A program made the position numbers and the translations under genes. Positions 27,030 to 35,911 of a stretch of DNA of 64,000 nucleotides are shown one piece after another; position 1 is the first letter of the stretch; the number at the start of each line of letters is the position of its first letter. This DNA comes from Gaiellasilicea sp033857955 (GTDB lineage Bacteria; Actinomycetota; Thermoleophilia; Gaiellales; Gaiellaceae): NCBI GenBank assembly GCA_033857955.1, contig JAWVCW010000002.1, forward strand, positions 17,962 to 81,961. The letters are read 5' to 3'. The notes below the pieces were generated by a model that was given only the letters and a program-made list of their open reading frames with translations, made no database searches and was not told the origin of the DNA.

Positions 27030-27988
27030 GGCAGCCTCGGGAAGGTGACGACTCCGATCCCCGACGCGGCGAGCAGGAGGACGAGCCCGCCGGCGAGGAA
27101 CCCGAACGTGACCTCCTGTTTCCGTTTCTCCTTGCTCACGAGCGAGCCCATCTTCTTGTACGCATCGCGCAGATCGCCGACGCTCTCGGCTTCGTAGAAG
27201 CGGCCGCCGGTGGTGGTCGCGATCTGCCGCAGCGTCGCCGGGTCGGGCGGGACCGGAATGATCCTCGTGCCACCGAAGTTGTTGAACTCGACCACGCCCT
27301 CGGGCGTGCCGAGAGCGATCGTGTAGACGGGAATCTTGAAGGACTTGGCCCGCGCGGCTCCCTCCATCGGCAGCAGCACGCCCTCGGTCTGGGAGCCGTC
27401 CGAGAGCAGGAGGATCGCGGCCGGCCGTTCCCGTCCGGCCCGGCCTGCCTCGGCGGCGCGCGCGACTTCGACTCCTCTCGCGATCCCGTCTCCGATCGCC
27501 GTGCCCCGCTGGGGGTAGAGATAGTCGATCGCGTCGATCGCGAGCTGCCGGTCGTCGCTCGCCGGCGCCGCGACCTCGGCCGTTTCCGAGAACGCGACGA
27601 CCCCGACCTGGAACCGATCGGGCAGGCCCTTCAGGAAGTCGCGGACGACGTTCTGCGCGGCTGCGAGCCGCGTCGGCTCGACGTCCTTCGCCTGCATCGA
27701 GCCGGAGACGTCGATCACGAGCACGATCGTCGCCTCCTCGCGATCGGCGAGGCGGTTCATGCTCGGGCGCGCGAAGCCGACGAGCAGCGCCGCGAGCGCC
27801 AGCAGGAAGAGCGCGAGCCCGGCGTGGCGGCGCCACGAGCGCGTGCTGCCCGCGACGGCTGCCAGCACTTCGAGGTTCGTGTAGCGCACCGCGTAGCGGC
27901 TGGGCCGCCGCTGGAGGAGCCGGTACCCGAGGACAAGCAGCGGCAACAGCAGCAGCCCGAGCAGCAGCAGCGGGGACGCGAAGCTCAA
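27026..27988 (-). CDS. BatA-like von Willebrand A membrane protein (copy 2)
   Basis: 320 residues from a TTG start. TTG 27988 is chosen because it forms a TTGA overlap with the upstream stop and gives exactly the length of the paralogue at 28701-29663. Two N-terminal membrane helices, a VWA domain with the metal-site motif DVSGSMQ (about residues 94-100) and a C-terminal helix (FGFLAGGLVLLLAASGIGVV) follow. A metal-dependent protein-binding role in the envelope with the MoxR chaperone is inferred from family context. Confidence 0.9.
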   Translation of the reverse strand: MSFASPLLLLGLLLLPLLVLGYRLLQRRPSRYAVRYTNLEVLAAVAGSTRSWRRHAGLALFLLALAALLVGFARPSMNRLADREEATIVLVIDVSGSMQAKDVEPTRLAAAQNVVRDFLKGLPDRFQVGVVAFSETAEVAAPASDDRQLAIDAIDYLYPQRGTAIGDGIARGVEVARAAEAGRAGRERPAAILLLSDGSQTEGVLLPMEGAARAKSFKIPVYTIALGTPEGVVEFNNFGGTRIIPVPPDPATLRQIATTTGGRFYEAESVGDLRDAYKKMGSLVSKEKRKQEVTFGFLAGGLVLLLAASGIGVVTFPRLP

Positions 27989-28704
27989 CGTGGTCCCCGT
28001 ACGCAGACGGCCAGGACCTGCACTTCGACGCGCGTGGCGACCGGTCGCGCGATCGCGGAGCGGACGCTCACGACGACTCGGCCTCCGGCGCGGCGTGGCG
28101 TCGCGCGCACGGAGCCGAGCGTCGCGAGCGAAGGAGGCTTGGCCGTGCGAAACGCGACAGCGCTCGAGAAGGACAGCAGCCGCTCGCTTGCGAGGCAGCC
28201 GTGTGACACGCGCTCGCTCGGCGCATTCTTCAGCCGGACGTTCTTGACCCGCCACACCGTCGCCTCCGGCACCGGCGCGGCGGCGGTCAGCCGCCGCTCA
28301 GGCTTCGGCTTGTACACGGTGCGTCCGCGGCCGCCTCCGCCGCCACCGGGAATGCAGCCGAGGCGGGGCCGGAAGCCGGAGAGGGCGCGCGTCGTCTGCG
28401 CAACGAAGACCGCGGCGCGGCCCGTGGTCACGCCGGGCCCGACCGGACCCCCTAGGGTGCCGAGGAAGGAGATTCCGAGCGGGCCTGCCCGGTCGGCGTC
28501 CAGGCCGCCGATCACCTGGCCGCGGCCCGGGCAGGCGAGCTGGTAGTTGGTGGCCTCGGCCCGGCCGAAGACCTGCACCCACGGCCCGGCGACGGGGATG
28601 CAGACGATCAGCCCGTCGCACTCCCTGCCCGCCTCGGCGGTGGCGGAACCGACGCCGGCGACGGCGACGCACAGGACCAGGACGAGGAGGACACGCTTGA
28701 TCAC
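27985..28704 (-). CDS. Secreted protein of unknown function between two VWA genes
   Basis: 239 residues, GTG in a GTGA overlap. A signal peptide (RVLLVLVLCVAVAGVGSATAEA) is followed by a Cys-containing domain with conserved-looking LGGPVGPGVT, a GGGGGGRGR stretch and a basic, beta-rich C-terminus ending in a Cys. I recognise no family. It is exactly nested between the two BatA-like paralogues, coupled to both by 4-base overlaps, so it may be a client or partner of the VWA proteins. Confidence 0.75.
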   Translation of the reverse strand: MIKRVLLVLVLCVAVAGVGSATAEAGRECDGLIVCIPVAGPWVQVFGRAEATNYQLACPGRGQVIGGLDADRAGPLGISFLGTLGGPVGPGVTTGRAAVFVAQTTRALSGFRPRLGCIPGGGGGGRGRTVYKPKPERRLTAAAPVPEATVWRVKNVRLKNAPSERVSHGCLASERLLSFSSAVAFRTAKPPSLATLGSVRATPRRAGGRVVVSVRSAIARPVATRVEVQVLAVCVRGPR

Positions 28705-29663
28705 GGCAGCCTCCCGAAGGCCAGGGCCGAGACGGCGCCCGCCGCGAGCAGCAGGAATGCACCGCCTGCGGCGAAGGCTGCGGTGATCTCGCGGTCTTTC
28801 TTCACGTGCCCGAGGCGCGACCCGAGCTCCTCGTAGACGGCGTTCAGTCGCGCGCTGTCCGGCGCTGCGTAGAACCGCCCCCCGGTCAGCCGCGAGATCT
28901 GGCGCAGTGTCGGCGGGTCGGGGGGCACGGTCACGCGCTGGGTGAAGCCGTTGTCGTCGACCACCTCGACGACGCCCTGCGCCGTACCGAACGCGACGGT
29001 GTAGACCGGGATCTTGAGCCGCTTCGCGCGCTGTGCCGCCTGCAGCGGCTCGAGCACGCCCTGCGTCTGAGCTCCGTCCGAGAGCACGAGGATCGCGGCC
29101 GGCGGGCGGCGGTTTCCCTTGGCCCGGACGCCCTGTGCAACCTGGACCGAACGGGCGATCCCCTCGCCGAGCGCCGTGCCGTCGCCCGTGCGCAACCCGG
29201 CGAGAGCCCGCTTTGCCGCATCCCGGTTCGCCGTCGCCGGCAGCACCGTCGAGGCCGATTGCGCGAACGAGACCATGCCGACCCGGTAGCCCTCGGGCAG
29301 GCTGTCGAGAAAACGGCGGACCGCGCGCTGCGCGACAGCCAGGCGGCTCGGCGGCACGTCCTTTGCGACCATCGAGCGAGAGGTGTCGATCGCCAGCACC
29401 ACCGTCGCCTCCTCGCGCTTCACCGAGACCATTGCGTGCGGGCGGGCGAGACCGGTCGCGAGTGCCGCCAGCGCGAGCAGCGCCAGCACGGGCGGGAGGT
29501 GGCGCAGCCTGCCGGGGCTACGGCCGATCAGGTTCGGGACGAGCGCCGGGTTTGCGAAGGCTGCCGCCTGGCGCCCCCGTCTCCGCTCGAGCAGGACGTA
29601 GCCGACCACCGCCAGCGGGACGGCGAGCAGGGTGAGCAGCATGAGCGGCCAGGCGAACGTCAC
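28701..29663 (-). CDS. BatA-like von Willebrand A membrane protein (copy 1)
   Basis: 320 residues. Two N-terminal membrane helices lead to the VWA domain with a metal-site motif DTSRSMV instead of the usual DxSGS (Arg at the Gly position), then Thr and Asp loops (GDGTALGEGI, VLSDGAQTQG). A C-terminal membrane helix ends in FGRLP, close to the FPRLP end of its paralogue. It arose with the gene at 27026-27988 by tandem duplication. Its stop overlaps the secreted gene; its start overlaps the DUF58 stop. Confidence 0.92.
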   Translation of the reverse strand: MTFAWPLMLLTLLAVPLAVVGYVLLERRRGRQAAAFANPALVPNLIGRSPGRLRHLPPVLALLALAALATGLARPHAMVSVKREEATVVLAIDTSRSMVAKDVPPSRLAVAQRAVRRFLDSLPEGYRVGMVSFAQSASTVLPATANRDAAKRALAGLRTGDGTALGEGIARSVQVAQGVRAKGNRRPPAAILVLSDGAQTQGVLEPLQAAQRAKRLKIPVYTVAFGTAQGVVEVVDDNGFTQRVTVPPDPPTLRQISRLTGGRFYAAPDSARLNAVYEELGSRLGHVKKDREITAAFAAGGAFLLLAAGAVSALAFGRLP

Positions 29664-30595
29664 CGGCGGCCTCGGCGGCGGCGCAGATGGAGTGCGAGCG
29701 GACGCAGCCAGTCGCCCTCGGTCGAGAGCACGACGTGGCCGACGCCGAGCGAGGTGAGCTCGCGTGCGACCTCGGCCCGCTCCGCTGCCGCGGCCACCTT
29801 GAACCGCTCGCGCAATCGCGAGCTAGCGGTGTCGACGCGCAGCTGTCGCCCGGTCTCGGGATCGACGAGCCGGAGCTCGCCCACGTTCGGCAGCGTCTCC
29901 TCGCGCGGGTCGCGAACCTCGACCGCGAGCACGTCGTGTCCGCCTGCAAGCTGGAGGAGCGGCACGCGCCAATCGCGCGGCCCACGGAAGTCGGAGACGA
30001 TGGCGACGAGCGAGCGCTGCCTCGCCATACGGGAGACGAGCGCGAGCGCTGCGCCGAGCGACGTCGCGCCGCCGCCCTCGAGTACGGGCTCGCGTCGCAG
30101 CGAGAGCAGGAGGCCGAGCATTCCGGCTCGGCCGGCACGCGGTGGGATGACCTGGGACCGATCGTCGCCGAAGCCGACGAGACCGAGCCGGTTGCCCCGC
30201 CTGCTCGCAAGATGGCCGAGCGCGAGCGCCACGCCTTCCGCCACGTCGGCCTTCCGTCGCTCGGCCGTCCCGAACGACATCGAGGCCGAGATGTCGAGGG
30301 CGAGCCAGGTGACGAGCACGCGCTCGGCGAGGTCGATGCGCACATGCGTCTCGCCGGTCCGCGCGGTTACGTTCCACTCGATCCGGCGCACGTCGTCGCC
30401 GGGGATGTACGGCCGCACCTGGGCGAGCTCGCTGCCCGCGCCGAGCACCGACGAGCGGTGGTCGCCCGCGAGCATTCCCTCGATCCGCCGTCCGATCGTC
30501 AGGTCGAGCGCCCGGAGCAGCGTCTCCGGCAGCGGCCCCGGGCCCGGCCGGTCGGGCGTACGCGTGAAGTCTCTGGCCTCGGGCGCTACGGTCAA
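29660..30595 (-). CDS. DUF58 protein
   Basis: 311 residues. The conserved DUF58 segment VRPYIPGDDVRRIEWNVTARTG is near 60-80, followed by a VWA-like region with DISASMSFG. There is no N-terminal membrane segment, so this is the soluble short form. DUF58 proteins occur almost always next to MoxR ATPases and VWA proteins, as here, and probably present or assemble partners for the ATPase. Both ends overlap neighbours by four bases. Confidence 0.92.
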   Translation of the reverse strand: MTVAPEARDFTRTPDRPGPGPLPETLLRALDLTIGRRIEGMLAGDHRSSVLGAGSELAQVRPYIPGDDVRRIEWNVTARTGETHVRIDLAERVLVTWLALDISASMSFGTAERRKADVAEGVALALGHLASRRGNRLGLVGFGDDRSQVIPPRAGRAGMLGLLLSLRREPVLEGGGATSLGAALALVSRMARQRSLVAIVSDFRGPRDWRVPLLQLAGGHDVLAVEVRDPREETLPNVGELRLVDPETGRQLRVDTASSRLRERFKVAAAAERAEVARELTSLGVGHVVLSTEGDWLRPLALHLRRRRGRR

Positions 30596-31596
30596 GCCGC
30601 GGTCTCTCTTCTGCTCAGGTCGAGCTCCGGCGCCTTCACCTTCTCGATCACCGCGTCGAGGATCTTGTCGGCATCCACCTGCTCGGCGAGCGCCTGGTAG
30701 CTGAGCACGAGCCGGTGGCGGAGCGAGTCCTTCGCCAGCGACTCGACGTCCTGGATGACGACGTAGTCGCGGCCGCGAATGAACGCGAGCGCCCGGGCCG
30801 ACTGAACGAGGCTGATCGGTCCGCGCGGGCTTGCGCCGTAGGAGATGTAGGGCGCCAGCTCGTCCAGCCCGTACGTGCCGGGAACCCGCGTCGCGGTCGC
30901 CAGCTGCACCGTGTAGCTGACGATGCCCGGGTCGACGTAGACGGCGATTGCCGCGCTCTGCAGCTCGCGCAACCGCTCCAGCTCGAGCACGCGGCGCAGC
31001 TCGGGCGGCGCGGTGAGCGACCGCTGCACGACGGTCAGCTCCTCGTCGTGCTCCGGGTAGTCGACCAGGATCTTGAGCATGAAGCGGTCGACTTGGGCCT
31101 CCGGCAGCGGGTACGTCCCCTCGGACTCGATCGGGTTCTGCGTCGCCATGACGAGAAACGGCTCCGGAACCGGGTGGGTCTCCTGGCCGATCGTCACCTG
31201 GCGCTCCTGCATCACCTCGAGCAGCGCCGACTGCACCTTGGCCGGCGCGCGGTTGATCTCGTCCGCGAGCAGGAAGTTGCAGAACACGGGCCCGAGCTCC
31301 GTGTCGAACGTGCCGCTGTTCGGCCGATACACCCGCGTGCCGACGAGGTCCGACGGCACGAGATCCGGTGTGAACTGGATCCGCTGGAAGCTGCCGCCGA
31401 GCACCTGGGCGGTCGTCTTGATCGTCAGGGTCTTCGCGAGGCCCGGCACACCCTCGATCAGGAGGTGGCCTCCGGCCAGCAGGCAGACGAGCACCCGCTC
31501 CAGCATCGCGTCCTGCCCGGCGATCACGCGCTTGATCTCGAACAGCGCCTGCTCGAGGAGCTCCCGTTGCTCCTCCACGGTCAACGTCTCGGTCAC
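30592..31596 (-). CDS. MoxR-family AAA+ ATPase
   Basis: 334 residues from GTG 31596: AAGGAG lies six bases upstream of it, whereas the longer reading to 31635 has none. Walker A is GVPGLAKT, Walker B LLADEINRAP, followed by a sensor region (VMATQNPIESEGTYPLPEAQ) typical of MoxR. It is a cytoplasmic chaperone-like motor for the VWA and DUF58 proteins downstream. First gene of a minus-strand operon to about 25729, divergent from the two-component system. Confidence 0.95.
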   Translation of the reverse strand: MTETLTVEEQRELLEQALFEIKRVIAGQDAMLERVLVCLLAGGHLLIEGVPGLAKTLTIKTTAQVLGGSFQRIQFTPDLVPSDLVGTRVYRPNSGTFDTELGPVFCNFLLADEINRAPAKVQSALLEVMQERQVTIGQETHPVPEPFLVMATQNPIESEGTYPLPEAQVDRFMLKILVDYPEHDEELTVVQRSLTAPPELRRVLELERLRELQSAAIAVYVDPGIVSYTVQLATATRVPGTYGLDELAPYISYGASPRGPISLVQSARALAFIRGRDYVVIQDVESLAKDSLRHRLVLSYQALAEQVDADKILDAVIEKVKAPELDLSRRETAA

Positions 31597-31643
31597 GGAA
31601 CGCTCCTTGCTCGCGGTTTCAGGCAAGTGAAGCAATCCGCCGG

Positions 31644-31673
31644 TAAAGCCTGGATAAAGGCGGGGAGTACGAT
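31644..31673 (+). promoter_or_regulatory. Direct-repeat operator and leaderless-type -10 box before the response regulator
   Basis: TAAAG occurs at 31644-31648 and 31655-31659, eleven bases apart, within similar flanks (GGTAAAGCC, GGATAAAGG). Such helical-turn direct repeats are the usual target of OmpR-type regulators. TACGAT (31668-31673) matches TANNNT and ends nine bases before the ATG, which would give a leaderless or near-leaderless transcript. Autoregulation is an inference from position. Confidence 0.4.
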
Positions 31674-31682
31674 GGGTGAACG

Positions 31683-32360
31683 ATGCGCGTGCTTGTGGTC
31701 GAGGACGAGCGGGACCTGGCCGAGGCGATTGCGAGCGGCCTGCGCCGGGAGGGGTACGCGGTCGATCTGGCTCATGCGGGCGACGAGGCGCTCGTCAAGG
31801 CACGCGTCTATCCCTACGACCTGATCTGCCTCGACCTCTCCCTGCCGGGCACGGGCGGGCGCGAGGTCTGCCGGACGCTCCGGGCCGAGGAGCGCTCGGA
31901 CGGAGCGCCGCAGCCGCGGATCCTGATGTTGACGGCGCGCGGCGGTGTCGACGACCGGATTGCCGGGCTCGACGACGGCGCGGACGACTACCTCGTGAAG
32001 CCGTTCGAGCTCAAGGAGCTCGCGGCGCGTGCGCGTGCGCTCCTGCGCCGGAACGGCGACCGGAGCAAGGCGCCGCTGCAAGTGGGCTCGCTCGAGCTGG
32101 ACGCGGCCCGGCACGAGGCGACGCAGCACGGCACCCCGCTCGCGCTCACGCCAAAGGAGTTCGCGCTCCTCCGCTACCTGATGTCGAGGCCGGGAGAGGC
32201 GCTCTCCGAGTTCGAGCTGCTGACGCACGTCTGGGACGAGAATGCGAACCCGCTGACGAGGACGGTGCGCGTGACCGTGATGACGCTGCGGCGCAAGCTC
32301 GCGGGCAACCCGATCGAGACGGTTCCCGGCGCCGGCTACCGGTTGAAGGACGACGCATGA
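31683..32360 (+). CDS. OmpR/PhoB-family response regulator
   Basis: 225 residues. The receiver domain has the acidic pair VVEDERD, the phosphoacceptor in LICLDLSLPG and Lys in YLVKPFELKE. The C-terminal winged helix (LTPKEFALLRYLM to RTVRVTVMTLRRKL) binds DNA. An ATGA overlap couples it to the histidine kinase. The signal is unknown; the divergent MoxR operon and its own promoter are candidate targets because of the TAAAG repeats upstream. Confidence 0.95.
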   Translation: MRVLVVEDERDLAEAIASGLRREGYAVDLAHAGDEALVKARVYPYDLICLDLSLPGTGGREVCRTLRAEERSDGAPQPRILMLTARGGVDDRIAGLDDGADDYLVKPFELKELAARARALLRRNGDRSKAPLQVGSLELDAARHEATQHGTPLALTPKEFALLRYLMSRPGEALSEFELLTHVWDENANPLTRTVRVTVMTLRRKLAGNPIETVPGAGYRLKDDA

Positions 32361-33532
32361 AAGGCTTCCTGCGCTCGATCCGGGTGCGGCTGACGCTGCT
32401 CTACTCCGGCGTTCTCTTCGTCGTCGCGGCGCTGCTCGTCGCCGGCCTCTACATCGGCCTCTCGCTGAGCCTGCGCGATCAGCCGCTCTCGCAGGGTGGG
32501 GCGATCCGCGCAACGGTGCCCGTCAACGACGGCAGCCAGACCGAGGAGCGGACATTCGTCGACGCGCAGGCCTTCGAGCAGCAGGTGAACGCGCGCACGC
32601 TGCGCAACCTGCGCAACTTCTCGCTCGGCGCGCTCGCCGCGCTCTTCTTCGCGAGCCTCGCGGTCGGCTGGGTGATCGCCGGGAGAGTGTTGGCTCCGAT
32701 CGCGCACATCACGCAGGTGGCGCGTGAGATCCAGGCGGCGGAGCTGTCGCGCCGCATCGAGCTCGCCGGGCCGGACGACGAGCTGAAGCGGCTGGCGGAC
32801 ACGTTCGACTCGATGCTCGGGCGGCTCGACCTCGCGTTCGCGTCGCAGCGTCGCTTCGTCGCCGACGCATCGCACGAGCTGCGGACGCCGCTCGCGATCA
32901 TCAAGACGAACCTCGAGCTGGCGCTGACCGACAAGGAGGCGACGGACGAGAGCCGCGCGGCGGCCGCGGCCGTGATCGAGCGGGCGATCGGCCGGATGGC
33001 CCGCCTCACCGACGACCTGCTCGCGCTCGCGCGCCTGGACGCGCCCGCAGTCGGGAGGGAGCCCGTGCCGCTCGAGCAGATCGTCGCCGACGCGCGCGAC
33101 GAGTTCGCGGCCGCTGCGGCGGCACGCAACGTCGTGCTGCAGGCCGCGGACGGTCAGGGCTGGGTCGTCTCCGGCGACCGCGACGTGCTGAAGCGCGCCG
33201 TCGTCAACCTGCTCGACAACGCGGTCCGCGTCGCGCCGCCCGGGTCGAGCGTCCGGCTCGACCACGGCGAGGAGGACGGCTGGGCCTGGCTCGCCGTCAG
33301 CGACGAGGGGCCGGGGATCGCCCCCGAGGACCAGGGGTCGATCTTCGATCGCTTCTGGCGCGCCGACGACGCGCGGACGCGACCCGGCGGTGGCAGCGGC
33401 CTCGGTCTCGCCATCGTCCGGCAGATCGCCGAGGCGCACGGCGGCTCAATCGAGGTGCGCTCGCAGGCCGGCAAGGGGGCGACCTTCGTCCTGCGCCTGC
33501 CCTTGCGCGCCGAGCAGCCGGTGCCTGTCTAG
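32357..33532 (+). CDS. Sensor histidine kinase
   Basis: 391 residues. Two membrane helices (about 13-35 and 91-115) bracket a short extracytoplasmic sensor segment of ~55 residues. A HAMP domain, an H-box FVADASHELRTPLAI, an N-box VVNLLDNAVRVAP and G-boxes DEGPGIAPEDQ and GGSGLGLAIV follow. All catalytic elements are intact. Partner of the OmpR-type regulator upstream. Its TAG stop forms a shared CTAG with the stop of the convergent gene. Confidence 0.95.
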   Translation: MKGFLRSIRVRLTLLYSGVLFVVAALLVAGLYIGLSLSLRDQPLSQGGAIRATVPVNDGSQTEERTFVDAQAFEQQVNARTLRNLRNFSLGALAALFFASLAVGWVIAGRVLAPIAHITQVAREIQAAELSRRIELAGPDDELKRLADTFDSMLGRLDLAFASQRRFVADASHELRTPLAIIKTNLELALTDKEATDESRAAAAAVIERAIGRMARLTDDLLALARLDAPAVGREPVPLEQIVADARDEFAAAAAARNVVLQAADGQGWVVSGDRDVLKRAVVNLLDNAVRVAPPGSSVRLDHGEEDGWAWLAVSDEGPGIAPEDQGSIFDRFWRADDARTRPGGGSGLGLAIVRQIAEAHGGSIEVRSQAGKGATFVLRLPLRAEQPVPV

Positions 33533-33954
33533 TCGCGGACGAGCGAGCCGAGGACGGCGCCGAAGATCGCGTGCGCCGCGGCCTCCTGCGCGAAGACCCT
33601 GCGGTTCCGGAGGAGGGGCGGCCAGGCGCCGCTGCGGCGGTCGGGGTGGAACCGGTCGACGACGGCCATCCCGGGCCACAGCGCGGCGCTCTCGATCTGC
33701 GCCGCGGCGATTCCGGCCTTCCAGCCGCGCAGGCCGAGCCGGCGGAAGAGCACGCCGGCCGCGGCGCCGTTTGCGAGGTGCAGCGCCGTCCCCGCGAGGC
33801 GCCAGTGCCGGCGTGAGAGCGGCGCGCCGATCAGGCGGACGTCGGTGTACGGCGTCCCGAAGAGGCGCCGGAGCACTGGCTCGGCTGCGGTCCACACCGC
33901 CGCCGCCGCGACGCCCGCCAGTGCGGCGCGCACGTCGGCGTCAGGCCTGGTCAC
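33529..33954 (-). CDS. Small membrane-associated protein of unknown function
   Basis: 141 residues from GTG 33954; the longer reading to 34089 lies inside the ATP-grasp gene out of frame. Two moderately hydrophobic segments (ALAGVAAAAVWTAAEPVLRR, HLANGAAAGVLFRRLGLRG) and a late one (AHAIFGAVLGSLV) suggest membrane association. A conserved-looking core DVRLIGAPLSRR connects them. I recognise no family. It overlaps the ATP-grasp gene by 14 bases and appears to end that minus-strand operon. Confidence 0.65.
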   Translation of the reverse strand: MTRPDADVRAALAGVAAAAVWTAAEPVLRRLFGTPYTDVRLIGAPLSRRHWRLAGTALHLANGAAAGVLFRRLGLRGWKAGIAAAQIESAALWPGMAVVDRFHPDRRSGAWPPLLRNRRVFAQEAAAHAIFGAVLGSLVRD

Positions 33955-35173
33955 GCGCCCAGGCCGCGAGCAGACCGCGGTAGTGGGCGACGAAGTGCTC
34001 GTGCTCGTGGTCCGGGAACGTCGACTTGACCGTCTCGACCAGCACGCGATCGAAGTCGGTCCCCTCGACCCACTCGAGCAGCGCCTCATCGAGATGCGGC
34101 AGCTTCCTTGCGCAGAACTCGTCGTACTCGTCGACCTGGAAGTACGCGTCCGCGAGCTTCCGATACTCGGCCAGCTTCTCCTCGTAGGAAAGGTCTTCGC
34201 GGTCGCCGATCTCGAAGTAGTCGCGCGTCGACTGGTTGATCCGCATCTGCCGCCCGGTCGCGCAGCAGAACGCCGACCAGCGGACGAGCGCCCCGATCGC
34301 CCACGGGAAGTAGTAGTGCAGGCTGGTCAGCGCGACGTCCGGCGACGCGTTCGCGTAGTCGATCGGCGAGGCCACGCCGTCCTTCACGATCGTCTCGCAG
34401 GAGTTGAACTCCCAGCGGAAGAAGGCGTTGACGACCCGGCTGATCGTCACGACCTCGTCTCCCGTCTCCGGCGAGAGGAAATCGTGGTCGACCTCGTAGC
34501 GGTCGTGCATCGGCCGGTCGGGCTCGAAGTGCATGACCATCGTCTCGGCACCGATCGAGAGGCTGCGGGCGAAGACGTCGAAGTCCTCGATCGAGGCCTG
34601 CAGGTGCATCAGCCGCTCGCCCGACGTGTCGTAGACGGCGTGCAGCTCCGTCGCGTCGCGGATGCGCGTGACGCCGACCCACTGGCCGCCGTCGAATGGC
34701 TTCATGTACAGGGGGTAGCCGATCTTGCCCGCGATCTCCTCGAGGTCGAACGGGAGGTTGTAGCGCTCGGCGGTCGGCTGGAAGCGCTCGTTCGCGGGTG
34801 GGCTCTTGTGCGGGATCAGCCACGTCTCGGGCACCTTCAACCCGAGCCGCATCATCGCGCAGTAGGCCGAGTGCTTCTCCATCGCCTGGAACGTGAACGG
34901 GTTGTTGAGCAGGTAGACGTCATCCATCAGCGAGACCTTCTTCAGCCATTCGCGCGGCACCGTGTACCACCAGCCGAGCCGGTCGATCACGAGCGAGTAG
35001 CGCGGCCGGTAGCGGAGGTCGAACGGCTCGTTCGTGATCCGCTCGCAGGTGAGCTCGTGCGTCGTCCCGTCGTACGCGATCGGCCCGACGCGCGCGAGGA
35101 GATGCTCGAAGGCACGGGGCCAGTCCTCCTCCGTGCCGAGGAGCAAGCCGATCAAATGAGTGCGGCTACTCAT
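33941..35173 (-). CDS. ATP-grasp domain protein
   Basis: 410 residues, ATG in an ATGA overlap with the esterase upstream. The central segment shows ATP-grasp features: a nucleotide-binding Lys strand YPLYMKPFDGGQWVGVTRI and acidic metal-site strands (YEVDHDFLSPETGDE, WEFNSCETIVKDG). ATP-grasp enzymes ligate a carboxylate to an amine or thiol through an acyl phosphate. Its partners are two alpha/beta hydrolases, a setting seen in small-molecule or peptide ligation pathways. The substrate is unknown. Confidence 0.75.
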   Translation of the reverse strand: MSSRTHLIGLLLGTEEDWPRAFEHLLARVGPIAYDGTTHELTCERITNEPFDLRYRPRYSLVIDRLGWWYTVPREWLKKVSLMDDVYLLNNPFTFQAMEKHSAYCAMMRLGLKVPETWLIPHKSPPANERFQPTAERYNLPFDLEEIAGKIGYPLYMKPFDGGQWVGVTRIRDATELHAVYDTSGERLMHLQASIEDFDVFARSLSIGAETMVMHFEPDRPMHDRYEVDHDFLSPETGDEVVTISRVVNAFFRWEFNSCETIVKDGVASPIDYANASPDVALTSLHYYFPWAIGALVRWSAFCCATGRQMRINQSTRDYFEIGDREDLSYEEKLAEYRKLADAYFQVDEYDEFCARKLPHLDEALLEWVEGTDFDRVLVETVKSTFPDHEHEHFVAHYRGLLAAWARDQA

Positions 35174-35910
35174 ACGAAGCGGGGGAGATGATGCGCGATC
35201 TGGGCCCTCCACGCGGGCCAGTCGTGCGGCACGTCGTGCCCCCAGACGTCGAGCTCGTGCCGGATGCCTTTCTCGCCGAGCTGCGCGGCGAAGCTCTTCG
35301 TACTCTCGAGCGCACCGGTCGAGTCCTCCCAGGATCCCTGGCCGCAGATCAGCAGCAGGTTGACCCGGCTGCGCAGCCAGTCGAGATGGTCGCCGCCCAG
35401 GTGGGAGACGTAGTCGGCCGGGTTGTTGAAGTAGACGGCGTCGCCGCGGTCGCCGCCGGCCACGACGGAGACGTCGTAGACGCCGCTGTGGCAGATCGCG
35501 AGCGGGAAGAGATCGGCATGCCGGAGCGCGAAGTTGGCAGCGTGGTAGGCGCCGAAGCTGACCCCGGTGAGTGCGATCTCGGCGGGGTCGCCCGAGTCGG
35601 CGCGGATGAACGGTACGACCTGGTTCACGATCCAGTCCTCGTAGCGCCCGTGCTGCTGCGCGCGCTCGTCCAGCGACAGGTCTTCGCGGTACCAGCTGCC
35701 GGAGTCGAAGCTGTCGACCGCGTACACCTTCACACGCCCGGCTTCGATCAGGTCGCCGATCGCGTCGATCATCCCGTTCTCCTCGTACTGCCACGACGGG
35801 CCCTGTTGCGACGGGAAGGCGAGCAGCGGCCGGCCCCAGTGACCGTACGAGAGGACGTTCGCCTCCGCACCGATCGCGGGTGACCAGAGCGAGTGGTGGC
35901 GGCCGTTCAC
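35170..35910 (-). CDS. Alpha/beta-hydrolase esterase
   Basis: 246 residues, GTG start. The nucleophile elbow is GVSFGAYHA, typical of the esterase-D/putative esterase group, with a late His in GHDVPHDW. It begins with a beta-rich segment (SLWSPAIGAEANVLSYGHWG) and has no signal peptide. It starts one base before the upstream esterase stop and overlaps the ATP-grasp ATG, so the three are co-translated. It could be a thioesterase, acyltransferase or peptidase in the same pathway. Confidence 0.85.
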   Translation of the reverse strand: MNGRHHSLWSPAIGAEANVLSYGHWGRPLLAFPSQQGPSWQYEENGMIDAIGDLIEAGRVKVYAVDSFDSGSWYREDLSLDERAQQHGRYEDWIVNQVVPFIRADSGDPAEIALTGVSFGAYHAANFALRHADLFPLAICHSGVYDVSVVAGGDRGDAVYFNNPADYVSHLGGDHLDWLRSRVNLLLICGQGSWEDSTGALESTKSFAAQLGEKGIRHELDVWGHDVPHDWPAWRAQIAHHLPRFV

Positions 35911-35911
35911 G

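Noticed and set aside
28701..29663. Loss of function of VWA copy 1 because of the Arg in DTSRSM
   Set aside because: The Ser and Asp metal ligands are still present. The change may alter affinity but is no proof of inactivation.
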